Positions 21,241-32,489 of a stretch of DNA of 64,000 nt are shown in pieces; position 1 is the stretch's first letter, and each line of letters opens with the position of its first letter. Made by a program: the position numbers and the translations under genes. The notes under the pieces are model-generated. The model was not told the origin of the DNA. It saw only the letters and a program-made list of their open reading frames with translations, and searched no databases. The stretch comes from Hyalomma asiaticum (Eukaryota > Arthropoda > Arachnida > Ixodida > Ixodidae), in assembly GCA_013339685.2 (NCBI GenBank), contig CM023489.1:60057039-60121038 (forward strand). The letters run 5' to 3'.

Positions 21241-21969
21241 AAAAGTAACGTGCGAGAGCTTGCGAATCTTTCCGGTCTTGTCTCAAAGCGAGAATTCGAA
21301 TAAAATGACGCAATAGGAAAGCACAGGAAACACGGCATTGAGACCATTGTAAATGCAGTGCCATAAATGAATCTACAAAATAGGTGGTGTTGTGGTTCAT
21401 GTTCTGCTTAATTAGTTGTGGGATAACGTGCAGTGGAGTGTTCTCGTGGGTCAATGGCTGGATTGCTCTTTAATTGCCGTTGCTTTGAAAATTTACTCTC
21501 GGGGCACAAGATCTGCGCGTCTCCTGAGCAAGAAAGACGCATAAATTCAATGCGAAGGAAGCGCTTCATTCATACTGACCTGCGAAAGGTGTTTGGTCGC
21601 GTCTTTTCGCTTAAGAAAATTAATCTTTAGGTAAGAAGAAAGGCTCTTGTCATAGACGCAACACAGCTTGTGCACATAATGTAGCAAACGTAGATACTGC
21701 GGCTTTAGGGCAGCGCGTGAGCTGAAGGAAGCTAGACGTCAACCCGCGATAACACTCCGGCACACCGTTTTCGACAATTATTTAAGCGCAGCATGAACAA
21801 CTGCAACGCCGCATTTGCAGATATATTTATTACCGAACCTTGAAAGCCCCAGAGGGCTGCGTTTGCTATGCTGTTCCAACATATCGCTTAGTTCAATCAC
21901 CAGCCTTGAGTTCAAAGATGAATTGCACGCTAGCTGTCGCACGCCACTTTTCATCGCCGCACACGACAC

Positions 21970-22240
21970 ACGGCAACGCACACGGCAACGTACTTTCTGG
22001 GCACGCGTTATATCGCGGCCATGGGCGAAATATGCCAGATCAAACCTATCAAGTGTGTGAACTCTACAGACCGGTCAGGCAGAAGCGAAACAGAAAATGG
22101 TCGGTGAAATCCAGCTGGGACCCATACATCGTGAACTGGTGCAAACGGCGTGTCCAACGTTTGGTGGCGCTGACCTTAGTCTAAGGCGGTCGTGGCCACG
22201 GTACGGAGCGTAGTTAGCCATGCTGACGGCTGTACGGGAG
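21970..22240 (+). repeat. Inverted repeat, right arm
   Basis: Partner of 20930-21240 (see that entry). An AT-rich stretch with (T)n begins at about 22250, just outside the arm. Confidence 0.68.
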
Positions 22241-22259
22241 GGGAATAACATATATTTTT

Positions 22260-23934
22260 ATTTATTTTTTTTTGGCACTAATGGTAAGCCTGTTAGCAGG
22301 GAACCGGTCAGAAAGCTTGGCTAATTTGGCATTTATTTGTGTTTCTGTGTCTATAAGATCTCTAAATGGAGAAGCGTGTGCGAGGAACCGATATCTGGGT
22401 TATATAAGTGTTCCAAGTTATATGTGTTGTAGTTAATTGACCTCTGTTACTCATGTGATGAGCAGAAAATTTATGGAACTAGGAAAATGCATTTTGTATT
22501 TGTATCAATTCAAAGACCTCGGCGTTGTGTTCCGTTTACGACACTTTGCTGTCCAGAAAGCACTTGTGCTATAAGGAACATATTTTAAAGTGAGCGAATG
22601 AGGTTTATTGCTGCATTTAAGGAAAACGTGGAAGTACGATATTACGCGTTGTGGGCGCTTCTTGAAACTAGATAGCTATGAAGACATGTTCTATGTCTGT
22701 AAAAAGTCTGCTATTGTAAAATTGCTTCCTTTTTGTCGCAGTTTACGTTTTTGAGCTAGTCTAGTACTTTCATTATTATTCAAACAATATTTTCTACCGA
22801 TGAAGACGTAATTTTAAAGTGTAACTCACACTGAGCACGAAATCCCACGTCTGTAGTATTCAGCGTTAGTGCCACCAAGATAACGCATAGATGATGACAA
22901 AACATATCCGGATGAAGACAAAAGCGCGGAAAAATGAACAATCATTGCACAAGGAATGTCAATAGATCCATCATTTCAACATGAGTGGTTGTGTTTTTCA
23001 GGGTATCAACCACCCTCATTAACAGGGAGTTTATGCACACAATGGTCTCTCTCTTCCATGCTCAGAAGCAGAATAGGAGAGAAGGCTTGTGTGGGAAACT
23101 ATTACTGTACATCACTAATATGCCATTTCGCCCCACGTACATATGTCCATAACCCCTCCTCCCTTGCATTTTTTCCTTATCTTCTCTCGCACACAACCTT
23201 GCTCGGCTCCTCTAGCGGCGCGCGGACGCGCCTACGTTTCATATTTCCAGTGTTTCGCGCATTTTCGTTCTCTTTCGGAAAAAACGATGACGAATAACTT
23301 AGCACGATAAAAATGCTTGATTCGGGGGCAATTTGGGGCACCCTACTTCTTCCTAAGTGACATTTTTGCAATTGAAGCAATCATTAAAAAGTTCAGTAAT
23401 TAAATGAACTTAACTATTTAATTAATCTTTGATTATGGAAAATGCTGGCTGTAAGTACAAACGACTATCGTTAATATGCAGTAGGAACGATTCTCTAGAG
23501 CTTTCGGTTCTTTTATCAAGCTTGGTGCGAGTAAATTGGAAACCCTTATACAGATGCGGGTTGATTGGCTTAGTCAACAATGATTGGTGCTGCACATATT
23601 CACGTTTAACATTTATGGTATATTTACTAATATAGATGGAGCGCCTGTCAGAGAACACTGACGAGCACATCGAAAATACAGAACTTTACGAGTTGTTGAC
23701 AGTACGCTGAGATACTGTGTTTAGGTGCTTGCATATCAATCACACCCTTCATAGCTCTCCTTATGTGTTTGTAAATGAAGCCACGAACTGCAAAAAGAAC
23801 CGAGCGATAGCGCCTTTCGTTAAGCTCTTCATAGGACAGCTTTTGCTTGTTTCTGTAGCTGTCCGAGGCATGCTTGACACTTGTAATGACCACAGAATAC
23901 ACGCCGACAAGAAGAACTTGTACCATGAGCTCGC
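22260..23934. other. Unassigned AT-rich interval
   Basis: No family was recognized. A 92-codon minus-strand frame (23926-23648) and a 113-codon plus frame (22956-23297) lack motifs and convincing splice signals. Confidence 0.3.
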
Positions 23935-24390
23935 GACAGACAGGCAGCGAACTTTACTCATTTCCTGAGGAAGGCTACCGCTCAAGGCGGTAGAGCAGCG
24001 GGCCGCTCCCACGTAAGGACGGGGTAGGCCGAGCCTCATCGTCAGGTCGCGGACCCTCTGGACAGCACTGAGTTGATGTAGAAGGTCTGAGCTCCTAAGC
24101 GTGGAGCTCCATTCCTCTTCGGTCGTATGTTGAGAACCCTGTAATGAGGGGTACTGTCAGATCATGTGGTCTAACGTACTTGCAGTGGTGCACCATGGGC
24201 GTGTTGGATCAAGGCCTTCGACGAAACAACTGTGGGAATGAAGACTAGGGAATGTCCCCGCATGAAGCATACGAAGGATAGATGCCCGTGCTATAGGGAG
24301 TTTCTCGTGAGGAAGAGGGAAATCCCTCCTTCCCAAATGATAATGCTTGATTTCAGTAAAAGCGAGCAGAGCCTTCAAGATCTCACGCGA
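23935..24390 (-). mobile_element. I-like LINE 3' end, truncated (copy 4)
   Basis: Minus-strand frame 24378-24157 reads KHYHLGRRDFPLPHEKL, MLHAGTFPSLHSHS and a Cys/His stretch ending in LDHM, co-linear with the C-terminal region of the I-like LINEs in this window. Downstream on the minus strand, VQRVRDLTMRLGLPRP matches the conserved final helix. The tail GAAATGAGTAAAGTT near 23960 fits their 3' signal. The upstream boundary meets gypsy 2. Confidence 0.68.
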
Positions 24391-24446
24391 CGAGTTTCAA
24401 CCCACGTTCGAGTTCGGCATCGTTCGGCCTTTGTCAAGCCCTTCAA

Positions 24447-24992
24447 ATGGTGCCAAAGGTGACGTGTGGAGACTGGCGACCGTGCAAAGATTGCCACACG
24501 CTTAACAACGCCACTATTTCGTACCGTTACCCACTACCCCACATTGCAGACTTCTCTGCGTCCTTGTATGGAGCGGCCATATTTTCCAAAACCAATCCTG
24601 TTAAAGCCTACCATCAGATTTCAGTGGAGCCAGAGGACATACCGAAGACGGCAATGAGCACACCATTTGGGCTCTTGGAGCGCGTGCGCATGCCCTTGGG
24701 CCTTCACAATACTGCACTAGCTTTTCAACGGTTCGTCGACACCGCGACAAGAGGATTGTCTTTCTGTTTCGCTTACGTAGGCAACTTGCTCGTATTTAGC
24801 AGTGACGTAGAACAGCACATCCAGCACCTGGCCCAACTCCTTGTTCCACTCGAAGAATACCGCGTTATCATCAATAGGGCGAACTGCGAATTCGGCGTCC
24901 AGAAGGTGGACATTATCGGGAACCATGTCGTGAATAATGACATCCGTCGATTGCCGTTGAAAGTCCGGGCCATCCGAAATTTCCCTCAGTGA
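24447..24992 (+). pseudogene. Gypsy 2 RT with mutated active site
   Basis: The frame covers the fingers (GDWRPCKDCHTLNNATI), motif A region (IFSKTNPVKAYHQISVEPED), FGLLERVRMPLGLHNTALAF and motif C. Motif C reads FAYVGNLLVF where YVDDxLVF is expected, so both catalytic aspartates are replaced by Gly and Asn. Motif A also has Asn (KTNPVKAYHQ) where Asp is expected. Despite 181 open codons this polymerase is dead. The following strand (CEFGVQKVDIIGNHV) is well preserved. Confidence 0.85.
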
Positions 24993-25149
24993 GGTTCAAT
25001 TCTTAAGCTGCGTGACTTTGTTGGCCTCGTAAATTTCTAAAATGGGTTCATCCCGAACTTCACCGAATTCTTCTGCCGCTGACGGGCATTCTCCAGGGTA
25101 GCAAATAAAGGCAGCTAAATGCACCTGGTCGCCCGGGGCATTAACTGCT

Positions 25150-26700
25150 TTGGATACCATCGAGACCGAGCTATCCCAGGCAGCACTTCTCGTCGATACA
25201 AGACCAGAAGCCCCACTTCGCCTCTCGACTGACGCATCTGATGCTGCTGTTGGAGCGGTCCTGCTACACTTCGCGGATGATGACTGGAGTCTCTCCCCCA
25301 GGAGACAAGCTGCAGCACATTCTGCAGATGACTGCTTGGAATGCACATGGCCGCACATTACTTCAGACGGTTCCTCGACGGTCGAGAGTTCCACATTAAG
25401 ACGGACCACAAACCTTTGTCCATGATCATGAAGTCAATTTTCACTCTTGAGACCCGCCATCTGGCTTTCATCGCGGTATTCACGGTGGACATACAGAACG
25501 TGCAGGGAAATTACAATGCCACTGTGGATGCGTTCTTACACTCGGTTTCGGACATCGCTTATGCGAGGAACTCGATTAACATCGCTGTCTCCGCGGAGAC
25601 GGCGTTGTTAATAGCGAAGAAGACACGCAGAAGTCATTGCACTTCGTGGCAATCCGGCGCCATACAGTCTCGTGAGGTGCAAATTTCACCCAGTGCTGTC
25701 CCGGTTCTCTGGGGTGTTTCCGCGTGCACTACGCACAAAGTCGTGCCACTAAATTAGCGGCACACTGTTTTCGATGCCCTTTATAATTTATCACTTCCAA
25801 GAACACGCACCATGCAATATCTGGTAACGCAAAGCTACGTATGGCCGGGAATATCACCAAGACGTACATGCCTGGGCGCGTTGTCGTTTATGCCAGCAGT
25901 CGAAAGTTCATCCCCAGAGCAGGGCACCTTCCGACCCGTTTGCACCAACAATAGAATGTGTCGGGAAGGTTCATATTGATACTCTGTAGCCATGGCCGCC
26001 ATCCGCTACTTGCTAACCCGTGTCCATCGATTTACCCGATGGCCAGAAGCGTTTCCCAATCATGACATCCGTACGGAAAATATCTTCAGTGGATCGCAGG
26101 ATGGATAATGCTACGGTGTTCCATCTACGATATCCAACGATCGGGGCCGCCATTTCGACTCAGGACTCTTTAATAACCTGGTGACTTTCCTGGGCACTGA
26201 TCACATTCGCGCCCCTGCCTACCAATCCAATGCTAATGGTCTGGTTGAGTGCTTTCACCGATCCCACAATACCTTGGCCAGAGCACTGCCGAAAGCGAAC
26301 CACCGTTCTCAATCGCTACCTCTGGTCCTGCTGAGCACACAGACTACTTCAAAGCAGGATCTGTGCTGCACGCCTGCGGAGATGGTCTCTCAGGAGGGGA
26401 CTTCTTCCATCCTCCTGATTCATCACCGTGCCTTGATGGCAGTGAATACATCAACGGACTGCGAGCTTCATTCAGAACGCTTCATGCTCCTGAACCACGC
26501 CATCAGCAGCACACTTATTCAGCACATACTGCGGCAGAGCTGGCGACATTGTCCCACATTTATGTCCGCCGGGACGCAGTATACGGGGGCGACTGCAACG
26601 CCCTTATGACTGTTGTGTTATCCATCGCTCCAACAAGATTTCACCATTGACTGAAACGGAAGGCAGGACACCGTCTCTATCGCTCGTTTCAAACTCGCCA
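25150..26700 (+). pseudogene. Gypsy 2 RNase H and integrase
   Basis: PLRLSTDASDAAVGAVLLHF (25215-25275) is the first RNase H strand with its Asp. The 25341-25757 frame carries GREFHIKTDHKPLSMIMKSI with the later acidic residue, then NVQGNYNATVDAFLHSV. The integrase core shows FTRWPEAFPN, ISNDRGRHFDSGLFNNLV with the second Asp, and NGLVECFHRSHNTLARAL with the catalytic Glu (26181-26300). Stops and shifts occur near 25755, 25990 and 26105. Confidence 0.78.
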
Positions 26701-26852
26701 GGATTGAGGACCCACTACCTCAATTAAACCGCTAGCACAGAGCCAGTTGTTCCGCGCCAGTATTCAAAGTCGTTTCAACTTCCGGGGCTCCCTCTCAAGC
26801 TTCTCAGGGTACCGTTCCGGCTACCTGCATGGCTCCGTCACTAGAGAGGGAA

Positions 26853-27410
26853 TGTGATACAATATGAAGTGAAACAGAACTGAACGACGCTGGAGAAGAC
26901 TTCTGAGGAAAGCACAAACTCGTGACGCAAGAGTGCGTGCCAATGTTCTAGGCAGATCAGCGTTGGGCGAGATGGTTCTGCGCTGGACGTCCGGTCCGGG
27001 GAACCTAGCGACGTCCTCTCGGCGCTGTTCTTTTCCTGCGCTCCGGTTGGGTCCAGAGCGCAGGAACAGGGCCGTCGAAGGTCCGGTGGTCTGGCTCCCG
27101 TTGCTGACAGCTGGCCGATCCACGAACGTGACCTGTACTCCGGCTGGGTGACAGGCCCAGGAACAAGGCGAGGTACTGCTGTTCCGGCTGCTGTCCCTTG
27201 CAGCTGATCCCGTTCACCTGCCTTTGACAGGTGGCTGACCCGAGTGCAATGAGCTGATACCAACCATGGTTCCCCGTACTGCCGCTGCTGCGCCAAAAAG
27301 CCGTGCTGTGACATGGGCTGAGGCATTCTGGCATCGTCCACGAGCCGGGCACCGCGTCGACCGACTGAACCCCGCGCCGACGCGTCGATAGTCTGCCACA
27401 GAAGCCTTAA
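26853..27410 (+). repeat. Possible gypsy 2 3' LTR
   Basis: It begins with TG after a purine tract and continues as GC-rich non-coding sequence. No second LTR exists to define its end, so the right boundary is a guess from the change in composition near 27410. Confidence 0.35.
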
Positions 27411-29179
27411 CGGCGAGAGACTATTTATTGAGACGTGCCTGTTAAAGCTAGGATTTCATATTCCTAGCTAGTTATAGCGAATGGATTGAGTCGCATATGC
27501 ATATAGTTTTTAAAGACGATAGTCCTTCTTGGTGTAGTTGAACGCAGAAATTTTGGTCGTTCTCTTTGTCTCCTGTGACAATTTAGCCACCCGGCCAACG
27601 TTTAAGCACTTGCTTATCGCCCAGCCATCTTGAACTCGTAGCTCCGTTCATACTTGGGAACATAGTCAATCAAAACCAAATAGTACGCATATCCGAGGCG
27701 CAATATGAATACGTAAGTGTTAGGTGGTGTGTTCCTTTACTAGAAAATGCATAGATACGCAATTGTAAGGACCGCATTGTTTCTTAGGCTGCGCTAAAAA
27801 CAACACGCTATGCACGAAAAGGCCTCTGCCGACGACGTCGTGCTACCACCTCGCAGTTGTCCAGGGATTCTACACAGGCTCATGTTCCCATACGGCGCTG
27901 CCAGATAGCGCCCATATCTAATGCATCGTAGTAGGGCCGGCAGAAGACTATCGTCTTTCGAAGACATTTGCAGCGAAGCACGCAGATATGTGGTAAATTT
28001 TTTGCCGGTAAATTGGATTAGCGTTTTGTGTGTGTGCACTCGTGGCCTGATTGCGTTCCTTTGTTGAGCAGTCTTGGGCCCACACAATCACACCTTCGTC
28101 TATCACTAGAGACCTCCAGTAGTAGCACCGCCGTAGACAAGAATGGCGATGACGGCAGCTAGTGAGAAACAGGCCACTGTCTAGGCGTAGCTGGTGTGGA
28201 GGGGGGGGGGGGGGGCAGTCGCGAGTAGACGGTGCGACGCTCTTTTACGGGTTCTTTTCTGGAGAGGCAAATGCACCATCAGCTGTGACCTTCCGTTGAG
28301 GAAATTTCTCCTGTTTACTGGTTCTCGCAGTTCTGACTCACTACACACGCCATAGTTCCATTCGAGTACAGCACACTCACTGTAGTTGTTTTTTAATGTG
28401 TCTCTAAAAATGTTTACAAGCACCTTTCGAGACGTAATGAAGTCTAATTATCTTTTACATTGCTTTTACTTGCTTACAGGTCCTTGTGTTAGGGCTCTTT
28501 AGTAATATTACGCAGACTTCTTTGCATGAATTTCTCTGACGTCCTTCTAGTAATAATTCACATCCATATCTCGTCCCAATGAAAGCACTACTATAACGTT
28601 TTAGGTACTGTGGCCTAAGGCTGCGCCTTTCATTTGGAAACCACGGTGGTCATTTCGCTTTTGTGCAATTAGCTGCCAACAAGGAATAAAACGACATAAT
28701 GATCCAGAGCGCTTTTTTATGTTGCTGTTGAGAAACTGGTGAGCGACTCGTGAATTTCGGCAGCGTCAGCTTTGTTATAGATGTGTACGTGGTTTTGGGC
28801 GTAGGTTACTTTTTATGCTGAGTTACACCAGTTTTGAACAAATTTCCGTAAGGCCGCTTTGTCGTTTCTTCACCTGCCGGTCTGGAGAAGCGCTTGCATA
28901 GTGTCGGCAACGAAGCACACAATCCTGTTTCGCTCAACGACCACGAAAGGAGAGAGCCACCCGAAATCGCTTCACAGAGAAAGCGTCGCTTCGTTCCACG
29001 GCCTGCAGTCTCCTCCATAAGAAAGATAACCTCTTAAACAAACCACCCAACGTGTGAACAAGAGGTAATCTGGTGTGACAGCAACTAGCCTTCAACCCCT
29101 TGCGAAGCGCAGCTGTTTCGTCACCTTCGTTTTGACACTGCACAGGCCGACGACGGGCAGAAATGTCATGGGGCCACAA
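27411..29179. other. Unassigned interval
   Basis: No element family or exon was recognized. It holds a 15-base G run at 28201-28215. Short open frames on both strands lack motifs. Confidence 0.35.
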
Positions 29180-29222
29180 GGAATGCTGCCCCGCATAGTT
29201 ATACTATGCGGGGCAGCATTCC
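29180..29222. repeat. Perfect hairpin, 20-bp arms, 3-nt loop
   Basis: The left arm GGAATGCTGCCCCGCATAGT (29180-29199) is followed by TAT and then the exact reverse complement at 29203-29222. No mismatches are present. Confidence 0.97.
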
Positions 29223-29238
29223 CTTATTTATGTTACAC

Positions 29239-29302
29239 CCTTCTTTATGGCAAGAGCGCTGGAGAAAAGAAGGTTATATCCTTCTTTATGGCAAGAGCGC
29301 TG
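29239..29302. repeat. 23-bp direct repeat pair
   Basis: CCTTCTTTATGGCAAGAGCG plus three bases occurs at 29239-29261 and again at 29280-29302, an offset of 41 bp. It lies 16 bp beyond the perfect hairpin. Confidence 0.95.
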
Positions 29303-29698
29303 AGGAAAAAGCGGTGCGGGTCTGTGCGCATGTCGCCGGAAACTACAGCGACTGACAATCGGAGAGGCGGAAAGTCGAGTTCATTGCGGTATACACTTCT
29401 ACCAGCACGTGCAGCCCTACGGAGATTTTCTGCTAATGTTCAAACCGATTGCTAACGTCTACCGTGAGACGCGCTGACAGCACCCACCTCGCTCATCGCG
29501 GACGCTGGAACCTTTTTTGTAATAATTGTGTCCGTATGCGGTTCGGTTACCGGCAGCACTCGGCCCATTCTGGTGGGGGAGAGGGGGATTCTGGCGGGCG
29601 ATCACGCGATGCATTGCTCACACTCCCTACAGCCTCCTCTCCTACGTGTGCCGCAGCAGTACTACGCCCCTCGCAAGCAAGTCTGGACAATAACATCA

Positions 29699-29933
29699 TG
29701 ATTGATTTGTGGGGTTTAACGTCCCAAAACCATCTCTGATTATGAGAGACGCCATAGTGGAGGGCTCCGGAAATTTCGACCACCTAGTGTTCTTTAACGT
29801 GCACTGACATCGCACAGCACACGGGCCTCAACATTTCGCCTCCATCGAAATGCAGCCGCCGCGGCCGGGATTCGATCCCACGACCCTCGGATCAGCAGCC
29901 GAGTACCATAGCCACTAGACCACCGTGGCGGGG
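29699..29933 (-). mobile_element. tRNA-derived SINE, copy A
   Basis: On the minus strand the element starts with a tRNA-like head: a GGTGGTCTAGTGGCTATGGT region resembling box A, then GGGATCGAATCCC resembling box B. A tRNA-unrelated body follows, with GTTAAAGAACACTAGGTGG and GGGACGTTAAACCCCACA, and an ATCA-like tail. Flanking copies CTGGACAATAACATCA (29683-29698) and CTGGACAATAAGATCA (29934-29949) form a 16-bp target-site duplication with one mismatch. It resembles tRNA SINEs described from hard ticks (the Ruka type); the family name is tentative. Confidence 0.9.
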
Positions 29934-29949
29934 CTGGACAATAAGATCA

Positions 29950-31490
29950 GTAGATCAGTCTTGGGCCAAACGTCGAATCAAGGAGTCGTTTTCCTTCCCG
30001 CTCCTACTAGAGCGAGATCCCACAATGTGCATAGGAAGCCAAATGACAGTCTGGACTTCGACCATGTGGTACTGATTATGTGGTGTGTTGATGTACCGTC
30101 TCTACTGACCCGCCGACGGCACATCGGCTGGCTAAACGCATAGGGCGTGTGATAAAGCGAGGCTCTCAACTATGTAGTTAGGCTAATGGCTCTAACATAG
30201 CAGATAGATTGTGCAAATGTGATACGGCGTAAAATCATTTGGTGCACTCTTTCGAAGTCATGTTCTGAGAACTTCTAAAAAATGTAATTTTGTGAAGCAA
30301 GGGTAATAACGCCGTTTTATTAAGCCTTGAGGCTAGGGAGAATGGCTGACCCCAATGCGTAATCGGAACCAAGATGGCAAACCACAGCACAGAAAGATAA
30401 AGAGACCGAGGGCATGATCAATATGTACAGTTGAAGTAGAAGTGCCTAATGATAGCCCACAATACATTGTTTACGTATAAAATAAGTTTCTTCGTGTGGC
30501 CTTGAATGCTGCGTGCCGGGATTCATGGTCGCTCATCGTCCAAGACATCACGTCACCGACGACAACGAACCAGGATCGAACATTACTATATCTTTATGAT
30601 CGGCAATCACGAATATATAAGCAGCTTCCAAAGGTGGATCCCTTGTAACATATCAATACTGGATCTTACTTCCAAGTAATATCAGCAGCGACATTAAGTA
30701 CAATCCCCAAAATCAAGCGCAAGTTGTGTCCTCATTTACTGTACATTCGGTGAACAGAAATTTCCTCCGATATTCAAGAAGCTTGATTCAATTGATTCTC
30801 TCGTTCTTCCGACCACCTCATGATGATCCGCTGAGTGGTTTGACTGACCGAGGCAGGTACTGACCCTTAGTTAAAAAGTGCGCTTGCTTGGAGGTGGTAG
30901 AATCTGGTACAGTATGGCATCAATTTCCGTCCACGTCAACACAAAATTACTGCTTTGAGCATTGACACTTACACAAGAACATGTGCGACAAATCCGGTTC
31001 TCAAAATTCTTCGGTTTCATTTCTTCTTAAGGTCCGCTCAGGGCCCGAGGGGGTCTGTGGTCGGAGGCTGGTACACTTAAAAAACGAAGTCCCGTAAACA
31101 TTTGTCGTAAACAGAAATACAAATATATCAACCACATAGGGAGAGCTTACATCGAAAAATAAAGGCCTAAAGCATTACTTTGGCCGATTTGAGGGAATAT
31201 TCAAATATATTACTGCATACAGGCTCCTACTTTCCACTTCGTAATAGATGCGGATTTTGGGCTCCACGCTTCCTTCATTAGTAAGTGTCGCAACAACAGT
31301 GGTGACACTAATCTTCAAGAAGTGAACTGCGCCGCCAAAGATAACTGAGCAATTCCGTATTTATTTTCAGAGACATTGGTCTGCCTGATGAATCCACAGT
31401 GGAACTTGAAAACGGAACTTCTCATGCCATGCAGCACCATCGTGGTAATCTTCGCCAAATTGAAGTCTCTTAATGGTAAGATTAAACATT
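29950..31490. other. Unassigned interval
   Basis: No recognizable coding, RNA or repeat feature was found. Composition is AT rich with few open frames above 60 codons. Confidence 0.35.
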
Positions 31491-31521
31491 CAAAAAATTC
31501 ACAGCATATCCATGGAGTGAA

Positions 31522-31522
<1 letters not shown>

Positions 31523-31579
<57 letters not shown>
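31523..31579. repeat. (AT)n microsatellite
   Basis: About 28 AT dinucleotides, located inside the composite repeat. The equivalent tract in the second copy is at 44416-44484. Confidence 0.97.
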
Positions 31580-31581
<2 letters not shown>

Positions 31582-31737
31582 GTGGCCGCTGATGAACGGT
31601 TCTCCAGCGCGAGCAGTCGGGATTTTTCAATCAACTCGCTAGAACATGCTGCCTGCGTCAAGCTTGTCTCTCGCGGGTGAGGGCGCGTTCTCCTTCGTTT
31701 CGAGCTGGTAGCGCATTCATCGAAGAGAGAGCGTTTG

Positions 31738-32047
31738 ATTGATTGATTGACTGATTGTGATGCGGTTAGGAAAGGACGCTAATTTATGCAGCCCGTGTAG
31801 GGAGCACGGCTAAGCGTCCGTGGGGGTGAGGGAAAGGGAGTGAAGGAGATAAAGAAGAGAGAAAAGCCGTAGTGGAGGGCTCCGGAAATTTAGACCACCT
31901 CGGGTTCTTTAACTTGAACTAACAACGCGCAGTACACGGACCTCTGGCATTTTTGCCTCCATCGAAAATGCGACCGCCGCAGCGGGGATCGAACCCGCGT
32001 TTTTGGGTGGCAGCCGAGTACCGTAACCACTACTCTACTGCGGCGGA
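31738..32047 (-). mobile_element. tRNA-derived SINE, copy B (embedded)
   Basis: The tRNA-like head lies at 32047-31975 on the minus strand, with GGGTTCGATCCC as a canonical box B. The body includes GGTTCTTTAA in plus orientation near 31902. Beyond 31866 the copy has a longer 3' extension ending in (CAAT)n on the minus strand (GATT units at 31738-31755). It occupies the same place in the composite repeat as copy C, so it entered before that repeat multiplied. Confidence 0.82.
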
Positions 32048-32489
32048 CAGAAAGAGCGTTTCCATAGTCAACGCGCAGCTTTCGCTCTTTCTGTCTCCCT
32101 CTCTCACAAGACAGCAGAAGGAAGAGTGAGAGAGCTCGCGCGCCGGGAGGCACGGGCCGAGGGCGCGCCTCCCATAAGCAGCATCATTCATCTGCTTGAA
32201 GGTAACGCGCTACTAGGAACAACGGACGGACAGACCCAAACCTTAAGGAGCTGCGCCCCTAAAATGTGCTTGATCGTTTTTCATGGTTGCCGTAGTTGAG
32301 CGATAAGTCTGACGTATATTGACACCTGGGTGAAAAAGTGTTTTTGGTGCCTTCATGCTGGTACAATGTTTACTGAACTTGTACCTGACCTGGATGACGG
32401 GTCCATGGTACCGGCTGCGGTGGTAACACTTCCGTGTGGGGAAATATTGGATGACTGTGGGGCGTACGATATCAGTACACACTAAAGAC

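Larger units (their letters stand above)
24400..26852 (+). mobile_element. Ty3/gypsy element 2, 5'-truncated
   Basis: Plus-strand order is RT (24447-24992), RNase H (about 25150-25500), the integrase zinc region (about 25760-25920), integrase core (about 25960-26400) and a C-terminal tail to 26800. A purine tract (TAGAGAGGGAA) ends at 26852 and is followed by TGTGATAC, a plausible 3' LTR start. Gag, protease and 5' LTR are missing. Frames shift between domains. Confidence 0.82.
31497..32264 (-). mobile_element. Composite AT-tract/SINE repeat, copy 1
   Basis: It shares its order of segments with 44243-45068: an ACAGCATATCCA...GTGAATGAT start, an (AT)n tract (31523-31579), a segment with GCGAGCAGTCGG and TCTCTCGCGGGTGAGGGCGC, a complete SINE in minus orientation, and an end with TTAAGGAGCTGCGCCCCTAA. 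This copy has lost the stretch between the start and the AT tract, which contains the left inverted-repeat motif in copy 2. Orientation is nominal. It is probably a non-autonomous DNA element that carries a SINE. Confidence 0.7.

Noticed and set aside
28201..28215. 15-base G run as a regulatory quadruplex
   Set aside because: A single homopolymer without four separated G tracts or a nearby gene; may also be an assembly-length error.
29860..29933. Possible functional tRNA gene on the minus strand (box A and box B present)
   Set aside because: The tRNA-like head lacks a proper acceptor stem and continues into the SINE body with target-site duplications; three more copies exist in the window.
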